In this document: positions 1 through 8,009 of the stretch, in pieces
Numbering within the stretch: position 1 is the first letter of the stretch
How the letters are laid out: each line of letters opens with the position of its first letter
NCBI GenBank assembly: GCA_001769125.1
Contig: MEOG01000011.1
Location: 1 to 39,728 of the forward strand
Length of the DNA stretch: 39,728 nt
Direction: 5' to 3'
Source: Bacteroidetes bacterium GWF2_35_48
GTDB lineage: Bacteria > Bacteroidota > Bacteroidia > Bacteroidales > GWF2-35-48
The notes under the pieces: model-generated
What the model was told of the DNA's origin: nothing
The model's input: the letters and a program-made list of their open reading frames with translations, nothing else
Databases searched by the model: none
Made by a program: the position numbers and the translations under genes

Positions 1-122
1 TGCCTCTATAAATTCCATTGTTATTTATTTCATATTTTATTGTGCAATATTATGAAATAAAATATTTACCCACTATTTTTGTCGAATAACCTAAATTATT
101 TACTAAAAATTTTCATCTTTAA

Positions 123-141
123 TATTTTTGTCTTATTTTTG
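123..141 (+). promoter_or_regulatory. Tandem -7 elements upstream of the RES/Xre pair
   Basis: Two copies of TATTTTTG (123-130 and 134-141) match the Bacteroidota -7 consensus TAnnTTTG. They lie 27-45 bases before the antitoxin start. No clear -33 TTG is placed at the usual distance for both, so which one is used cannot be told. The preceding 120 bases hold no gene that I can see. Confidence 0.4.
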
Positions 142-167
142 TGGACAAATGTCTAAAGCCATAGAAT

Positions 168-668
168 ATGTTATACACGAATAATCAACTAAAACAAAAA
201 CTTGATAAAGAAATTGCTTTATTATTCAGAAATACAAAATCCGAAAAAATAAATAAATTGTCAGCAAAGTCTGTTACGTATAAAGATTTTCTATCAAATA
301 AAATGTTAATAATTGCTATGATTCGGCAAGGAGTACCTTATTCTTTGTTTAATTTGATTCAAAACACGACTCCTTTCAGTGAAAGCGACTGGGCAATGAT
401 ATTGGATATTTCCACAAAATCATTACAGAGATATAAACAATCCGATAGAAATTTCAAGCCACTTCAATCAGAAAAAATTATTGAAATAGCAGAAGTAACA
501 GAATTTGGCTTGGATGTATTAGGAGACGCAAATAAATTTAAACTATGGTTATATACACCAAATTTTGCTTTAGGGAATCATAAGCCGATAGAATTATTGA
601 AAAATTCTTATGGAAAAGATATGGTATTAGGAGAACTTACAAGAATTAATCACGGCATTTTTATTTAA
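168..668 (+). CDS. Xre/MbcA/ParS-type antitoxin of a RES-Xre toxin-antitoxin pair
   Basis: This 166-residue protein has the layout of the Xre/ParS (DUF2384-containing) antitoxins: an N-terminal helical DNA-binding region (about residues 45-100, including ESDWAMILDISTKSLQRYKQ) and a C-terminal toxin-binding part with the family signature NFALGNHKPIELL at about 132-144. Such antitoxins bind the toxin and repress their own operon. The stop codon overlaps the start of the RES gene by one base (TAATG at 666-670), a typical translationally coupled antitoxin-first order. The assignment rests on the family pattern plus the neighbour. The function as antitoxin is inferred, not shown. Confidence 0.88.
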   Translation: MLYTNNQLKQKLDKEIALLFRNTKSEKINKLSAKSVTYKDFLSNKMLIIAMIRQGVPYSLFNLIQNTTPFSESDWAMILDISTKSLQRYKQSDRNFKPLQSEKIIEIAEVTEFGLDVLGDANKFKLWLYTPNFALGNHKPIELLKNSYGKDMVLGELTRINHGIFI

Positions 669-1126
669 TGGAAGTATTTAGATTAACAAGATCGAAGTTT
701 TCAAATATTTTATCAGGAAAAGGAGCTGCGGAAAAAGGAGCGAGATGGAATTCAATGGGGATGGAATTAATTTACACTGCAGCAAACAGGTCTTTGGCAA
801 TGGCTGAGGTTGCAGTACATTTTACTCTTGGAACTCTGCCGACAGATTATTTAATGATGACTATAAAAATTCCTGATGATATAAAAATCAAGAAAATTTC
901 AAACTCTGAATTACCAATAGATTGGAATATATTTCCACATTCAATTTCTACGCAATTAATGGGGAATAAATTTATTAGAGAAAACAAATTTTTAGTTTTT
1001 CAAGTTCCGTCTGTTGTTACAAAAGGAGATTATAATTATCTTATAAATCCAAATCATAAGGATTTTTCAAAAATTAAAATAACAGGGCTTGAAGATTTTC
1101 CTTTTGATACCCGGATTTTCAAATAA
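668..1126 (+). CDS. RES domain toxin
   Basis: This 152-residue protein has the usual length of RES-domain toxins. Characterised members degrade or phosphorolyse NAD+ and arrest growth. The family residues are visible: Arg26 in GARWNSMG, Tyr36 in ELIYTA, Glu47 in AEVAVHF and a Ser at about 115 in VPSVV, followed by the typical YLINPNH stretch. It starts on the A of the antitoxin stop codon, so translation is coupled. Transcription ends at the strong hairpin at 1133-1184. All expected residues are present and the frame is intact, so it is probably a working toxin; NAD+ as substrate is inferred from the family. Confidence 0.9.
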   Translation: MEVFRLTRSKFSNILSGKGAAEKGARWNSMGMELIYTAANRSLAMAEVAVHFTLGTLPTDYLMMTIKIPDDIKIKKISNSELPIDWNIFPHSISTQLMGNKFIRENKFLVFQVPSVVTKGDYNYLINPNHKDFSKIKITGLEDFPFDTRIFK

Positions 1127-1132
1127 TAAAAA

Positions 1133-1184
1133 TGTAAAAAAACAAGAGGGCAGCAATTAATCGTTGCCCTCTTGTTTTTTTACA
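1133..1184. terminator. Bidirectional terminator between the RES toxin and hsp20
   Basis: This is a perfect inverted repeat with 20-base arms (1133-1152 and 1165-1184) around a 12-base loop. The GC-rich core GAGGGCA/TGCCCTC is flanked by A7 on one side and T7 on the other, so the hairpin ends in a U-tract on both strands. It lies 6 bases after the toxin stop and 11 bases after the hsp20 stop on the other strand, and so serves two convergent units. Confidence 0.9.
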
Positions 1185-1195
1185 CATATTCAGAA

Positions 1196-1627
1196 TTATT
1201 CAATATCAATTCTACGCGCCGGCTTTTCTTTTGCTTCTTCTCTTTTAGGAATTACAACTGTTAAAATCCCATCTTTGTGATTTGCTTGTACTTTATCAGA
1301 ATTTGCACTCTGGGGAAGTGTAAAACTACGTTTGAAGCTTGTGTAGCTAAACTCTCTTCTCATGTATCTTTCTTCAGTTTGTTCATTTTTCAATTCTTTT
1401 TCTGAAGAAATAGTCAGCACCTGGTTGTGCAAATCAATTTTAAAATCTGCCTTTTCAAGTCCAGGAGCAGCAACTTCAATTTTAAACTCATCTTTTGTTT
1501 CGAGAATATTCACTGCCGGAACAGTTGTACTTCCGGTTAAATCCCATAAAGTAGGGAATACATCTTTGCCAAAAAATTCATCTACTAAAGTTGGCAACAC
1601 GTTTCTGGTTTTCATAATTGGTAACAT
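1196..1627 (-). CDS. Hsp20/alpha-crystallin family small heat-shock protein
   Basis: This ATP-independent holdase chaperone has a short N-terminal region ending in WDLTGSTTVPAVNILE, an alpha-crystallin domain (about residues 35-125 with FKIEVAAPGLEKADFKIDL and a conserved DGILTVVIPK close), and a short Lys/Arg-rich tail. About 143 residues is normal for bacterial Hsp20. I place the start at MLPIMK. An upstream ATG at 1642 would begin inside a good Shine-Dalgarno (GGAGG at 1636-1640), and this SD is spaced properly for the ATG at 1627. SD motifs are uncommon in Bacteroidota, so this one is notable. Upstream lie two overlapping palindromes that could be an operator. Confidence 0.95.
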   Translation of the reverse strand: MLPIMKTRNVLPTLVDEFFGKDVFPTLWDLTGSTTVPAVNILETKDEFKIEVAAPGLEKADFKIDLHNQVLTISSEKELKNEQTEERYMRREFSYTSFKRSFTLPQSANSDKVQANHKDGILTVVIPKREEAKEKPARRIDIE

Positions 1628-1716
1628 AATTTTATCCTCCATAATTTAGTTTAACATTTTTTATTTTTTAATCTCTGACCGGATATTTTCAAGTTATGTG
1701 CCAATGCGAAAAATAC

Positions 1717-1737
1717 GACATTATGTCATATTTGACA
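1717..1737. promoter_or_regulatory. Overlapping palindromes upstream of hsp20, possible operator
   Basis: GACATTATGTC (1717-1727) is an 11-base palindrome. TGTCATATTTGACA (1724-1737) is a 14-base one with perfect 5-base arms. They share the TGTC half-site, giving three evenly placed TGTC/GACA half-sites about 90-110 bases before the hsp20 start. A repressor or activator site is plausible; no regulator is identified. Confidence 0.35.
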
Positions 1738-1828
1738 AAATAAATGAGACAAAGCGTCTTGTTGTTTTTTACATAATACTTATAAACAACTTCTTACAAA
1801 ACCAAAAATATCTAACAGATAAAGAACA

Positions 1829-4234
1829 TTAAAAAATAACTTTTACCGATAAAATAAAATTTCGACCCGGTGCTGCAATGCCAGAACTATAGCTTCGATA
1901 CAACTGATCCGTAATATTTTCCAACCCGGCGCTGATTGTAAAATTCGCATTCAGCTTATACATGGCTTTAAAATTCAAGGTGTACCATTTCGGAGAGAAG
2001 GGATTTCCATTTTTATCTACAGCATAAATTTCTGTTTTACCCTGATCTTCTTCCGGTAAGTCTTCAAATTTTTTCTCTCCCGAATAAACACAGTAAACCT
2101 GCATTTTTAATTTCTCTGTTACATAAGAAAGACTGGTTTGTCCGAAAACAGGTGCTGCGTGCCTTGACGGACTTTTCGTTCCATCATCTAATTCCTCTTC
2201 GCCTTTTTGATAACTGATGTCTGATGCAAATTTGAAATCGGCAGGCAACTTTATTTCCAGCCCTGCCTGTACTCCGTAAACATTTGCAACAGCAGCGTTC
2301 TGAATTGCCTGAACTTTGCTCATGCTCCCATCATACATGATACTATCCGAGCCGTTTAACGTAAAATCACGTCTTACCATAGCATTGTTCAACATCGTAT
2401 AAAATGCGGTAAAATCTATCTTTGCGAAATTTCCAAAAACCTTTGCAATTCCAATATCTGCATTGTACGCGTATTCTGCTTTTAAATCAGGATTAGGAAC
2501 CACAACAGAACCGGGCTCTGAATCAAAAACCTTTCCTATGTCATCCACATTAGGAGAACGAAAAGCAGTTGCAAGATTACTGCTAAAAATCCATGATTCT
2601 GCAGGTTTAAAAACGAATCCTAAACTGCCGGTTAAAGTGCCATTGTTGATTTTCGCTGTTGTAAATGGAAACGGATAAAAACTCGTATCGAATTTTGCGT
2701 TTAACAAAAAATGATTGTATCTGGCTCCAGTATGAATAAGAAATTTCTCAGACAATTTTATCTGATCTGAAATATAAATACCGTAAGAAGCCCAATCTGA
2801 TTGAGGATAACGCGATGGTCCGGGAATTTTAATTCCTGTTTTAATGTTCTCATCTACACCCGTTGAGTTTACGTAATTTTGAACTGCTTCCATTCCATAA
2901 AATAATTTATGTATATTTCCGATTGATTTATTAAAATCAAAATTTACAGAATACGCATCCACTTTTTCAATTCTGATATGACGATCAGGCTTATTGATAT
3001 TACGATCAATGCGGCTTTCCTCAAAGTATTGCTGTGCAAGTCGTATTGTAAACTGGTCGTACAAAAAATTATCTCCATTATGACTGATGCTTAAATTATT
3101 CATCATCCATATTTGAGGTCCGTAGTACCATTCTCCATAGCGGGGCAATCCATCTTTATAACGAATATGTCGGTCGTATCTGGAATAATCGGATGTCTCA
3201 GAATAATGAAACCCATACTGAATTTCCCATTTTTCGTTAGGCTGATACAAAATTTTCTGCATCAGGTTCATCTGAGAATATCCGCTGGGCTTTTGTATCC
3301 TTGGGTCGTCATTTGTAACAATAACATCCACGCTGTCTACTCGCTGCACATAATAATGTCGCAAATATTCAGCGGGCCCGTATTTTCCCATTTTAAGATC
3401 ACCATAATTATTTGCGCTAAAACTTGTTATCATAGCCCATTTTGACCATCCCAGATTTACATCAAAATGCCCTGTTTTCTCACTGTTTGCCGATGCATAC
3501 CTCATTGTACTTTTTCCGCTAACAAGTGTTTTTTCATCCAAAGATAACTGTGGTTTCAATGTTTGAAAACTCATCACTCCGCCAATAGCATCGCTCCCGT
3601 ATATAACAGAACCGGGCCCGAATAAAATTTCAGTTTTCTCTGTAGCAAACGGATCTAATGAAATTACATTTTGAATATTTCCTCCACGAAAAATGGCATT
3701 ATTCATTCTTACACCATCAACAGTATAAATAAGGCGGTTTGTTGCAAAGCCTCTGATCATGGGACTTCCCCCACCCTGCTGACTTTTTTGTATAAAAACT
3801 TTGCCTGATGCTGCAAGTAAATCGGCTGCTGTCTGTGGATTCTGAAGACTTATTTCTTTTGCAGAAATACTGATTATCTTAGAAGGAACATCCCCCGTTT
3901 TCTGTCGCCAACGATTAGCTGATACAGTAATCTCATCTATTGAAATTGTTGAAGAGGAAAGAATAATTTCAAACTTCATTGCTTCAATTTCAGCATACGA
4001 TTTCATTTCTGTTTTGTAACCCAACAAACGAATTTCAATCTTTTCAGACCCTTTAAACGAAGTCAGATTTACTTGTCCCTTTACATTTGTTGTAGCAAAA
4101 GCTTTCGGATATTCGCTAATCAATGTAACGAATTCGAGAGGTACTCCCGATTGATTTTCCTTGATGCTTGCTATCTGAGAAAATAAAGATAAAGCAAATA
4201 ATAAAAATATAAATACTATACTTATTTTTTTCAT
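1829..4234 (-). CDS. TonB-dependent outer-membrane receptor, heme/hemoglobin-receptor-like
   Basis: This 801-residue receptor starts with a signal peptide (MKKISIVFIFLLFALSLFSQ) and a CarboxypepD_reg-like domain (about 22-95). A plug follows (about 105-225: RGFATNRLIYTVDGVRMNN, then GPGSVIYGSDAIGGVMSF), and then a 22-strand-type beta-barrel ending in ILSVKVIF with the expected C-terminal aromatic. The plug wording resembles HmuR-type heme receptors, so heme or another iron complex is the most likely substrate; that is inference. Length is typical and no frameshift is seen. It follows the small gene at 4498-5031 on the same strand with a 263-base gap, so the two may be one unit. No TonB/ExbBD genes are present here. 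Confidence 0.92.
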   Translation of the reverse strand: MKKISIVFIFLLFALSLFSQIASIKENQSGVPLEFVTLISEYPKAFATTNVKGQVNLTSFKGSEKIEIRLLGYKTEMKSYAEIEAMKFEIILSSSTISIDEITVSANRWRQKTGDVPSKIISISAKEISLQNPQTAADLLAASGKVFIQKSQQGGGSPMIRGFATNRLIYTVDGVRMNNAIFRGGNIQNVISLDPFATEKTEILFGPGSVIYGSDAIGGVMSFQTLKPQLSLDEKTLVSGKSTMRYASANSEKTGHFDVNLGWSKWAMITSFSANNYGDLKMGKYGPAEYLRHYYVQRVDSVDVIVTNDDPRIQKPSGYSQMNLMQKILYQPNEKWEIQYGFHYSETSDYSRYDRHIRYKDGLPRYGEWYYGPQIWMMNNLSISHNGDNFLYDQFTIRLAQQYFEESRIDRNINKPDRHIRIEKVDAYSVNFDFNKSIGNIHKLFYGMEAVQNYVNSTGVDENIKTGIKIPGPSRYPQSDWASYGIYISDQIKLSEKFLIHTGARYNHFLLNAKFDTSFYPFPFTTAKINNGTLTGSLGFVFKPAESWIFSSNLATAFRSPNVDDIGKVFDSEPGSVVVPNPDLKAEYAYNADIGIAKVFGNFAKIDFTAFYTMLNNAMVRRDFTLNGSDSIMYDGSMSKVQAIQNAAVANVYGVQAGLEIKLPADFKFASDISYQKGEEELDDGTKSPSRHAAPVFGQTSLSYVTEKLKMQVYCVYSGEKKFEDLPEEDQGKTEIYAVDKNGNPFSPKWYTLNFKAMYKLNANFTISAGLENITDQLYRSYSSGIAAPGRNFILSVKVIF

Positions 4235-4381
4235 GAAAATTTTATTTAATGAATAAATACAACCATGTGTTCTAAATGTTTCGGAAAAAATTAATCAGCG
4301 ACTTGCTGGCAATATATAATTCCATCAAACAAATAGAAACACATTGTTGAGAATACTCTGAAAACACAATAAGTTTAAAAA

Positions 4382-4420
4382 TGCCACAAACACAAATATT
4401 TTTTTAGTGATTTTGTGGCA
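4382..4420. repeat. Inverted repeat between the small membrane protein and the TonB receptor
   Basis: TGCCACAAA (4382-4390) pairs with TTTGTGGCA (4412-4420) across an AT-rich 21-base loop. It lies in the 263-base gap between two minus-strand genes and could be an attenuator, an operator or a weak terminator. The rest of this gap shows nothing I can name. Confidence 0.35.
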
Positions 4421-4497
4421 ATGAAAATACTATTCAGAGTAGTCTCATTGTTAAATAAATTGAAAATAAATATGCAAGTGAACCCTGCACGTGTAGT

Positions 4498-5031
4498 TTA
4501 TACAAATTTGGGAGGAGGAACAGGGGGACGTATATAAATCAAATACAATGAAGCACCTTTTCGTTTAAAATAATCATGGGAATTTGAATATAAACTCAGA
4601 TTCGGAGAAGAAAATTTTTCACAAAAAAGCCCTTTAAAAAACACAACAAGCTGGTTCTGCTTTTCTTTTTTTTGGGGATTTGAATTGAATGTTTTTTCGG
4701 CAAGCGTTTTCAGATGTTTATTCAATTGCGTTTCATCATTATCGAGCCAACACCAGTAATAAACAGAATCTTTAACATGATTCGTTTCGACGATGTCGTA
4801 CATTTGATTTTCGAATTCAAACTCTTTTGAATGTTCCCAGCGAAGTTTTGTTTTTGTTTCTGAAGATAAGAATCCAAGCAATACAAGATTATCCCTGCTG
4901 ATACCCGCAATAATTTCTCTTTTAACTTTTTTTCTGACTTTATACTTTTTGTATTTAAGCCAACTCAAAGTAGAAATTACAGGCAAGATAAGACAAGCAA
5001 GCAATAATATACTGACAATTTTTTTCTTCAA
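4498..5031 (-). CDS. Small membrane-anchored protein associated with a TonB receptor
   Basis: This 177-residue protein of unknown function has a hydrophobic N-terminal segment (residues 5-25) followed at once by a very basic stretch (KYKKYKVRKKVKREI). That suits an inner-membrane anchor better than a cleaved signal peptide. The body contains the ordered motifs VLLGFLSSE, KLRWEHSKEFEFENQMYDIVE and YYWCWLDNDE, and a proline-rich end (RPPVPPP). I recall similar short proteins placed just upstream of TonB receptors in other Bacteroidota, which agrees with the arrangement here. A helper role for receptor function is possible but unproven. Confidence 0.7.
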   Translation of the reverse strand: MKKKIVSILLLACLILPVISTLSWLKYKKYKVRKKVKREIIAGISRDNLVLLGFLSSETKTKLRWEHSKEFEFENQMYDIVETNHVKDSVYYWCWLDNDETQLNKHLKTLAEKTFNSNPQKKEKQNQLVVFFKGLFCEKFSSPNLSLYSNSHDYFKRKGASLYLIYIRPPVPPPKFV

Positions 5032-5627
5032 AGTACCATAATATTAAGCTGCTAAAATAAGAGTTTATAAAATCAAAATAGAATTATCACGAATAAATAT
5101 TTGTACGTGTTTCAAAAAAATCATTTTAAAAATATTCGAATAAAAACGAATCATCTGAAAAACTAAAAAATTTTAGCACGGATGACAAATTCGCCAAATG
5201 CCTGCATATCAATTATTTAAGAAAAAGCAGACTCAAGATACTGTAAATTAACAATATAGCTATTACTTATGCAAGAAACACGACTGCTATAATCGCAAGA
5301 GCTTAAAAATTAGCAGCTTAATTTTCAATTAAATTTAACAGGCTTATAGTCAAGGCAATGATTGATGCGAATACAGGCAGACGCTTCTCTTGTGCTGCGA
5401 ATCGCATTTTCGGTAAAACAAATCGAAAATAAGTAAAATACTTAAAATCAATTTTTTAAATAAAAAATTATCGAAAATTCAATTTTTCAGAAAAAAATAT
5501 TACATTTTTTTTAAATATTTAATTTACAGAATATTGGAATTAAATATTATATTTAATATATTGATATTCAACGTTATTTAAATACGAAGTTTTAAAATTT
5601 TCCTTTCAAAATAAAGCATTCTTGTAT

Positions 5628-5735
5628 TATATTTGCATAGGAAAAATAAGAAAACATTGATACAAGCCCAAAGAATAAATCCATAGACTTTGTTTGGCTT
5701 TTGAAAGGAGTGGTCGGGAGCCCACTCCTTTTTAT
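5628..5735 (+). ncRNA. Candidate small RNA with its own promoter and terminator
   Basis: A perfect -7 element TATATTTG (5628-5635) is followed, after a start near 5642, by about 95 transcribed bases with no credible ORF. Two stem-loops are visible. The first is AAGCCCAAAG (5664-5673) pairing with CTTTG...GGCTT (5688-5700, 3-base bulge). The second is a strong hairpin, AAAGGAGTGG (5704-5713) with CCACTCCTTT (5722-5731), ending in a T-rich run that continues past 5731. It converges on mqnB, whose stop lies at 5732. I do not recognise the family. It could instead be a terminator for mqnB read on the other strand, but the T-run favours the plus strand. Confidence 0.45.
5704..5735 (+). terminator. 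Hairpin terminator convergent with the mqnB end
   Basis: A ten-base stem, AAAGGAGTGG with CCACTCCTTT around an 8-base loop, is followed by TTATT and, slightly later, TTTTTT. On the plus strand it ends the candidate small RNA. On the minus strand it lies directly after the mqnB stop codon and may also stop that transcript. Confidence 0.65.
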
Positions 5736-6415
5736 TGTATTTTTTCTAACAGTGCAATGCAGGTTTGCGAAAGCGCATCCACAGCTTTTGGAATATCCCA
5801 TTTTGAAATATCGCGTTCTTCAACGAAATTAGATATGGAACGTATTTGCAGAAATTTTTGCTGCTCCATCAAACACACATAAAAAAACGCAGCACCTTCC
5901 ATGGTCTCAATGCCCGGCTTGTATGTGAAGCGTAAAAAATCAATAGTTTCTTTATTTCCTGAAACCTTATTTACCGTTATTCCATTTGCTTTTGGTATGT
6001 CTGTAATATAATATTTTTCTAAGTTTAATGAATTTTTCAAAATACCGTTTTCAAAAGGATACTGATCTTTGTTGTGCAAATTCATTTTAAAAATAGTTGT
6101 GAATCCATCTTTCTCTTCAATACCAATATCTGCAAATTGTTCAGTAATGACCTGTACAACGTCTCCTATCTGGTACTGACCGGAAAAACTTCCTGCAATT
6201 CCTGCATTAATAATCAAATCATATTCCTTATCGTGCAATGTACTGGTAAGATTATATATTGTAAAAGGAATTCCAATTCCTGTAACAAGAATATCAACGG
6301 AATGGGCTTTGTAACTGAATTTCCGAAGGTGTCCCCCGCTCTTGTCATTGCTTTCCAATAAAGAAACAAGAGGTTTAATTTCAAGCGCTGTGGCTGCTAC
6401 TATTAGAATGTTCAT
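5732..6415 (-). CDS. mqnB: Futalosine hydrolase
   Basis: This 227-residue nucleosidase of the MTAN/PNP fold cleaves futalosine to dehypoxanthine futalosine and hypoxanthine in the futalosine route to menaquinone. Visible family features are MNILIVAATALEIKPL at the start, the purine-site loop NAGIAGSF (about 80-87) with GDVVQVITEQFADIG behind it, and the catalytic segment ETMEGAAFFYVC (about 171-182) followed by RSISNFVEERD. The shape NFVEERD..W..P fits futalosine hydrolase better than MTA/SAH nucleosidase. It is divergent from folE with an 87-base shared promoter region. No other mqn genes are in the window. Confidence 0.88.
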   Translation of the reverse strand: MNILIVAATALEIKPLVSLLESNDKSGGHLRKFSYKAHSVDILVTGIGIPFTIYNLTSTLHDKEYDLIINAGIAGSFSGQYQIGDVVQVITEQFADIGIEEKDGFTTIFKMNLHNKDQYPFENGILKNSLNLEKYYITDIPKANGITVNKVSGNKETIDFLRFTYKPGIETMEGAAFFYVCLMEQQKFLQIRSISNFVEERDISKWDIPKAVDALSQTCIALLEKIQ

Positions 6416-6502
6416 AATCTGTAAAAAATAAAAACAAATTTAAGATTTTTTGTTATTGTAAAAAAATGTTATTTTGCTAAAAATTATTAAAACACTTTTG
6501 CC

Positions 6503-7111
6503 ATGAATAAAAACACAAATTCTCCTTGTAATGAAATTACAGATCCTGATAAAATTGATAAATTAGCTTATCATTATAAAGAAATATTAACATTGCTGGG
6601 TGAAGATGCAGAACGCGAAGGTTTACTAAAAACGCCTTTCAGAGTAGCAAAAGCAATGCAGTTTTTTACGCATGGTTACAAGCTCGACCCCGAAGCAATT
6701 TTAAGGTCTGCAATGTTTACTGAAGAATACCAGCAGATGGTCATCGTGAAAGATATCGAAATATATTCAATGTGCGAGCATCACATGGTTCCATTCGTTG
6801 GGAAAGCGCATGTAGCCTATATTCCCAATGGGTTTATTACCGGACTCAGTAAAATTGCTCGTGTTGTTGACGCATTCGCAAGGAGGCTGCAAGTGCAGGA
6901 AAGACTTACGACACAAATCAGAGACTGTATTCAAGATACACTAAAGCCCATCGGAGTTGGCGTTGTTATTGAAGCGCAGCACATGTGCATGCAAATGCGG
7001 GGCGTTCAAAAACAAAATTCTGTTACTACTACTTCTGCTTTCACAGGCGAATTTTTGAAAATACCTACCCGGGAAGAATTTATTCATTTGATTAGTAATA
7101 AGCTTCGGTAA
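6503..7111 (+). CDS. folE: GTP cyclohydrolase I
   Basis: This 202-residue enzyme converts GTP to 7,8-dihydroneopterin triphosphate, the first step to folate and other pterins (and a possible source for queuosine). Zinc ligands are visible as Cys91 and His94 in MCEHHMVPF, and Cys162 in [10 protein letters not shown]. Other family blocks are [34 protein letters not shown] and [10 protein letters not shown]. It is a complete homodecamer-type subunit of normal length. Its last codons (from 7071) are duplicated twice further downstream, at 7209 and 8037, an unusual event described separately. Confidence 0.96.
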   Translation: MNKNTNSPCNEITDPDKIDKLAYHYKEILTLLGEDAEREGLLKTPFRVAKAMQFFTHGYKLDPEAILRSAMFTEEYQQMVIVKDIEIYSMCEHHMVPFVGKAHVAYIPNGFITGLSKIARVVDAFARRLQVQERLTTQIRDCIQDTLKPIGVGVVIEAQHMCMQMRGVQKQNSVTTTSAFTGEFLKIPTREEFIHLISNKLR

Positions 7112-7161
7112 GGGAGTTAGGTATAATAAAACACTCGACTAAGTCGAGCGCAAACTTGGGG
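7071..7161. repeat. folE 3'-end repeat, copy 1 (native)
   Basis: This 90-base unit begins inside the last folE codons (encoding [12 protein letters not shown] and the stop). It runs on through AAGGGAGTT, the 15-base palindrome CTCGACTAAGTCGAG (7134-7148) and GCGCAAACTTGGGG. It is the only copy attached to the complete gene and so is probably the parent of copies 2 and 3. Confidence 0.9.
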
Positions 7162-7171
7162 CCAGCTGGGG

Positions 7172-7300
7172 GCATTACACGGAGACGAGCGCAAACTGGG
7201 GCAAACTGGGGAAGAATTTATTCATTTGATTAGGAACAAGCTTCGGTAAGGGAGTTCGATATTACGAAACACTCGACTAAGTCGAGCGCAAACTAGGGGA
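7172..7300. repeat. folE 3'-end repeat, copy 2
   Basis: The core 7209-7300 repeats the end of folE, with AGTAAT changed to AGGAAC so that the codons would read IRNKLR. It also carries the same palindrome (7272-7286). Unlike copy 1 it is preceded by GCATTACACGGAGACGAGCG (from 7172), a leader shared only with copy 3. A second short GCAAACTGGGG tandem is inserted here. It lies directly after the toxin gene end. Confidence 0.9.
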
Positions 7301-7306
7301 ACTTTT

Positions 7307-7636
7307 TTATTCAGGAATCAAATTGAGAATTTTGTCTAAATCATCATCGGATATTGTGATTTTTTCTGATTTATCATAGATAGAAGAAAGATACACCGTC
7401 GTTTTTACAATTTTCACAAAAGTGATAACTCTTGCACCTCCAGATTTACCTTTACCTTTGGAAGTAATAGACAAGCGTATTTTATAAAAATTATTTCCAA
7501 GTGCTTTGCCTTGTTGGGGATTAGCACCAAGACTTTCGATAAGTTCAGATAAATCATTTTTTAGCGAAGGATATTTTTTACACAAACGTTTTGCCTGCTT
7601 ATCGAAAACCGATATGGAAGAAACATTATAATTCAT
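7307..7636 (-). CDS. RelE/ParE-family toxin
   Basis: This 109-residue basic protein has the RelE/ParE fold pattern: SVFDKQAKRLCKKYPSLKNDL (helical hairpin), NFYKIRLSITSKGKGKSGGARVITFV (central strands) and VYLSSIYDKSEKITISDDDL (last strand and tail). Family members cleave mRNA on the ribosome (RelE) or poison gyrase (ParE); the sequence does not settle which. The longer KGKGKSGGARV loop is typical of a Bacteroidota subgroup. The start overlaps the antitoxin stop by 11 bases (7626-7636). Together with the antitoxin it sits between two duplicated folE ends. Confidence 0.85.
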   Translation of the reverse strand: MNYNVSSISVFDKQAKRLCKKYPSLKNDLSELIESLGANPQQGKALGNNFYKIRLSITSKGKGKSGGARVITFVKIVKTTVYLSSIYDKSEKITISDDDLDKILNLIPE

Positions 7637-7859
7637 TGAGCAATTCTTTAGCAGGTCTGGCTTTCAGTTTGCCTTTCTGAATCAATGCCAGTTCTGAAAC
7701 AGCTTCTTTGAGTTCCTGTAAAATTTGTTCTTTAGTAGGTTTCTCATACTCTAAATCTTCTAAAGCCTTGTATTGCGCTTTAAGTTTTTGCCAATCCGTC
7801 ATCGGAATAAAAACCCCTGCAGCTCTTCCTTTGCTGTCTTGTATTATCTGAAGTCTCAT
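7626..7859 (-). CDS. Antitoxin partner of the RelE/ParE-type toxin
   Basis: This short acidic/helical protein has an N-terminal strand region MRLQIIQDSKGRAAGVFIPMTDW, as in Phd/YefM-like or similar antitoxins. A long helix rich in Glu/Lys follows (LKAQYKALEDLEYEKPTKEQILQELKEAVSEL), suited to wrapping the toxin. I prefer the ATG at 7859 (77 residues) because the family-like MRLQ start lies there; an in-frame start at 7877 would add six residues. The gene precedes and overlaps the toxin, the usual antitoxin-first order, and autoregulation would be expected. Confidence 0.75.
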   Translation of the reverse strand: MRLQIIQDSKGRAAGVFIPMTDWQKLKAQYKALEDLEYEKPTKEQILQELKEAVSELALIQKGKLKARPAKELLNEL

Positions 7860-8009
7860 ATTATTCTTAATAAACAAATTTTAATACTAAATAACCGAAC
7901 ACACTGTTTGTTTCGTTAGAAACTTTGTACTCTCAATGCAAATATAATCAATTCGTATATCTAATGCAACAATATTTCTGAACAAGCACACTCGTCCCCT
8001 CCCCGCAAA

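Noticed and set aside
1362-1649. Plus-strand ORF opposite hsp20
   Set aside because: It lies fully antisense to a clear alpha-crystallin gene and shows no protein-like pattern.
1681-1710. Sigma-54 promoter for hsp20
   Set aside because: TGGCAC-N5-TTGA lacks the GC of the -12 box, and no supporting regulator is nearby.
5592-5801. 69-codon minus-strand ORF over the small RNA candidate
   Set aside because: It overlaps the mqnB end and the terminator hairpin, and has no conserved-looking sequence.
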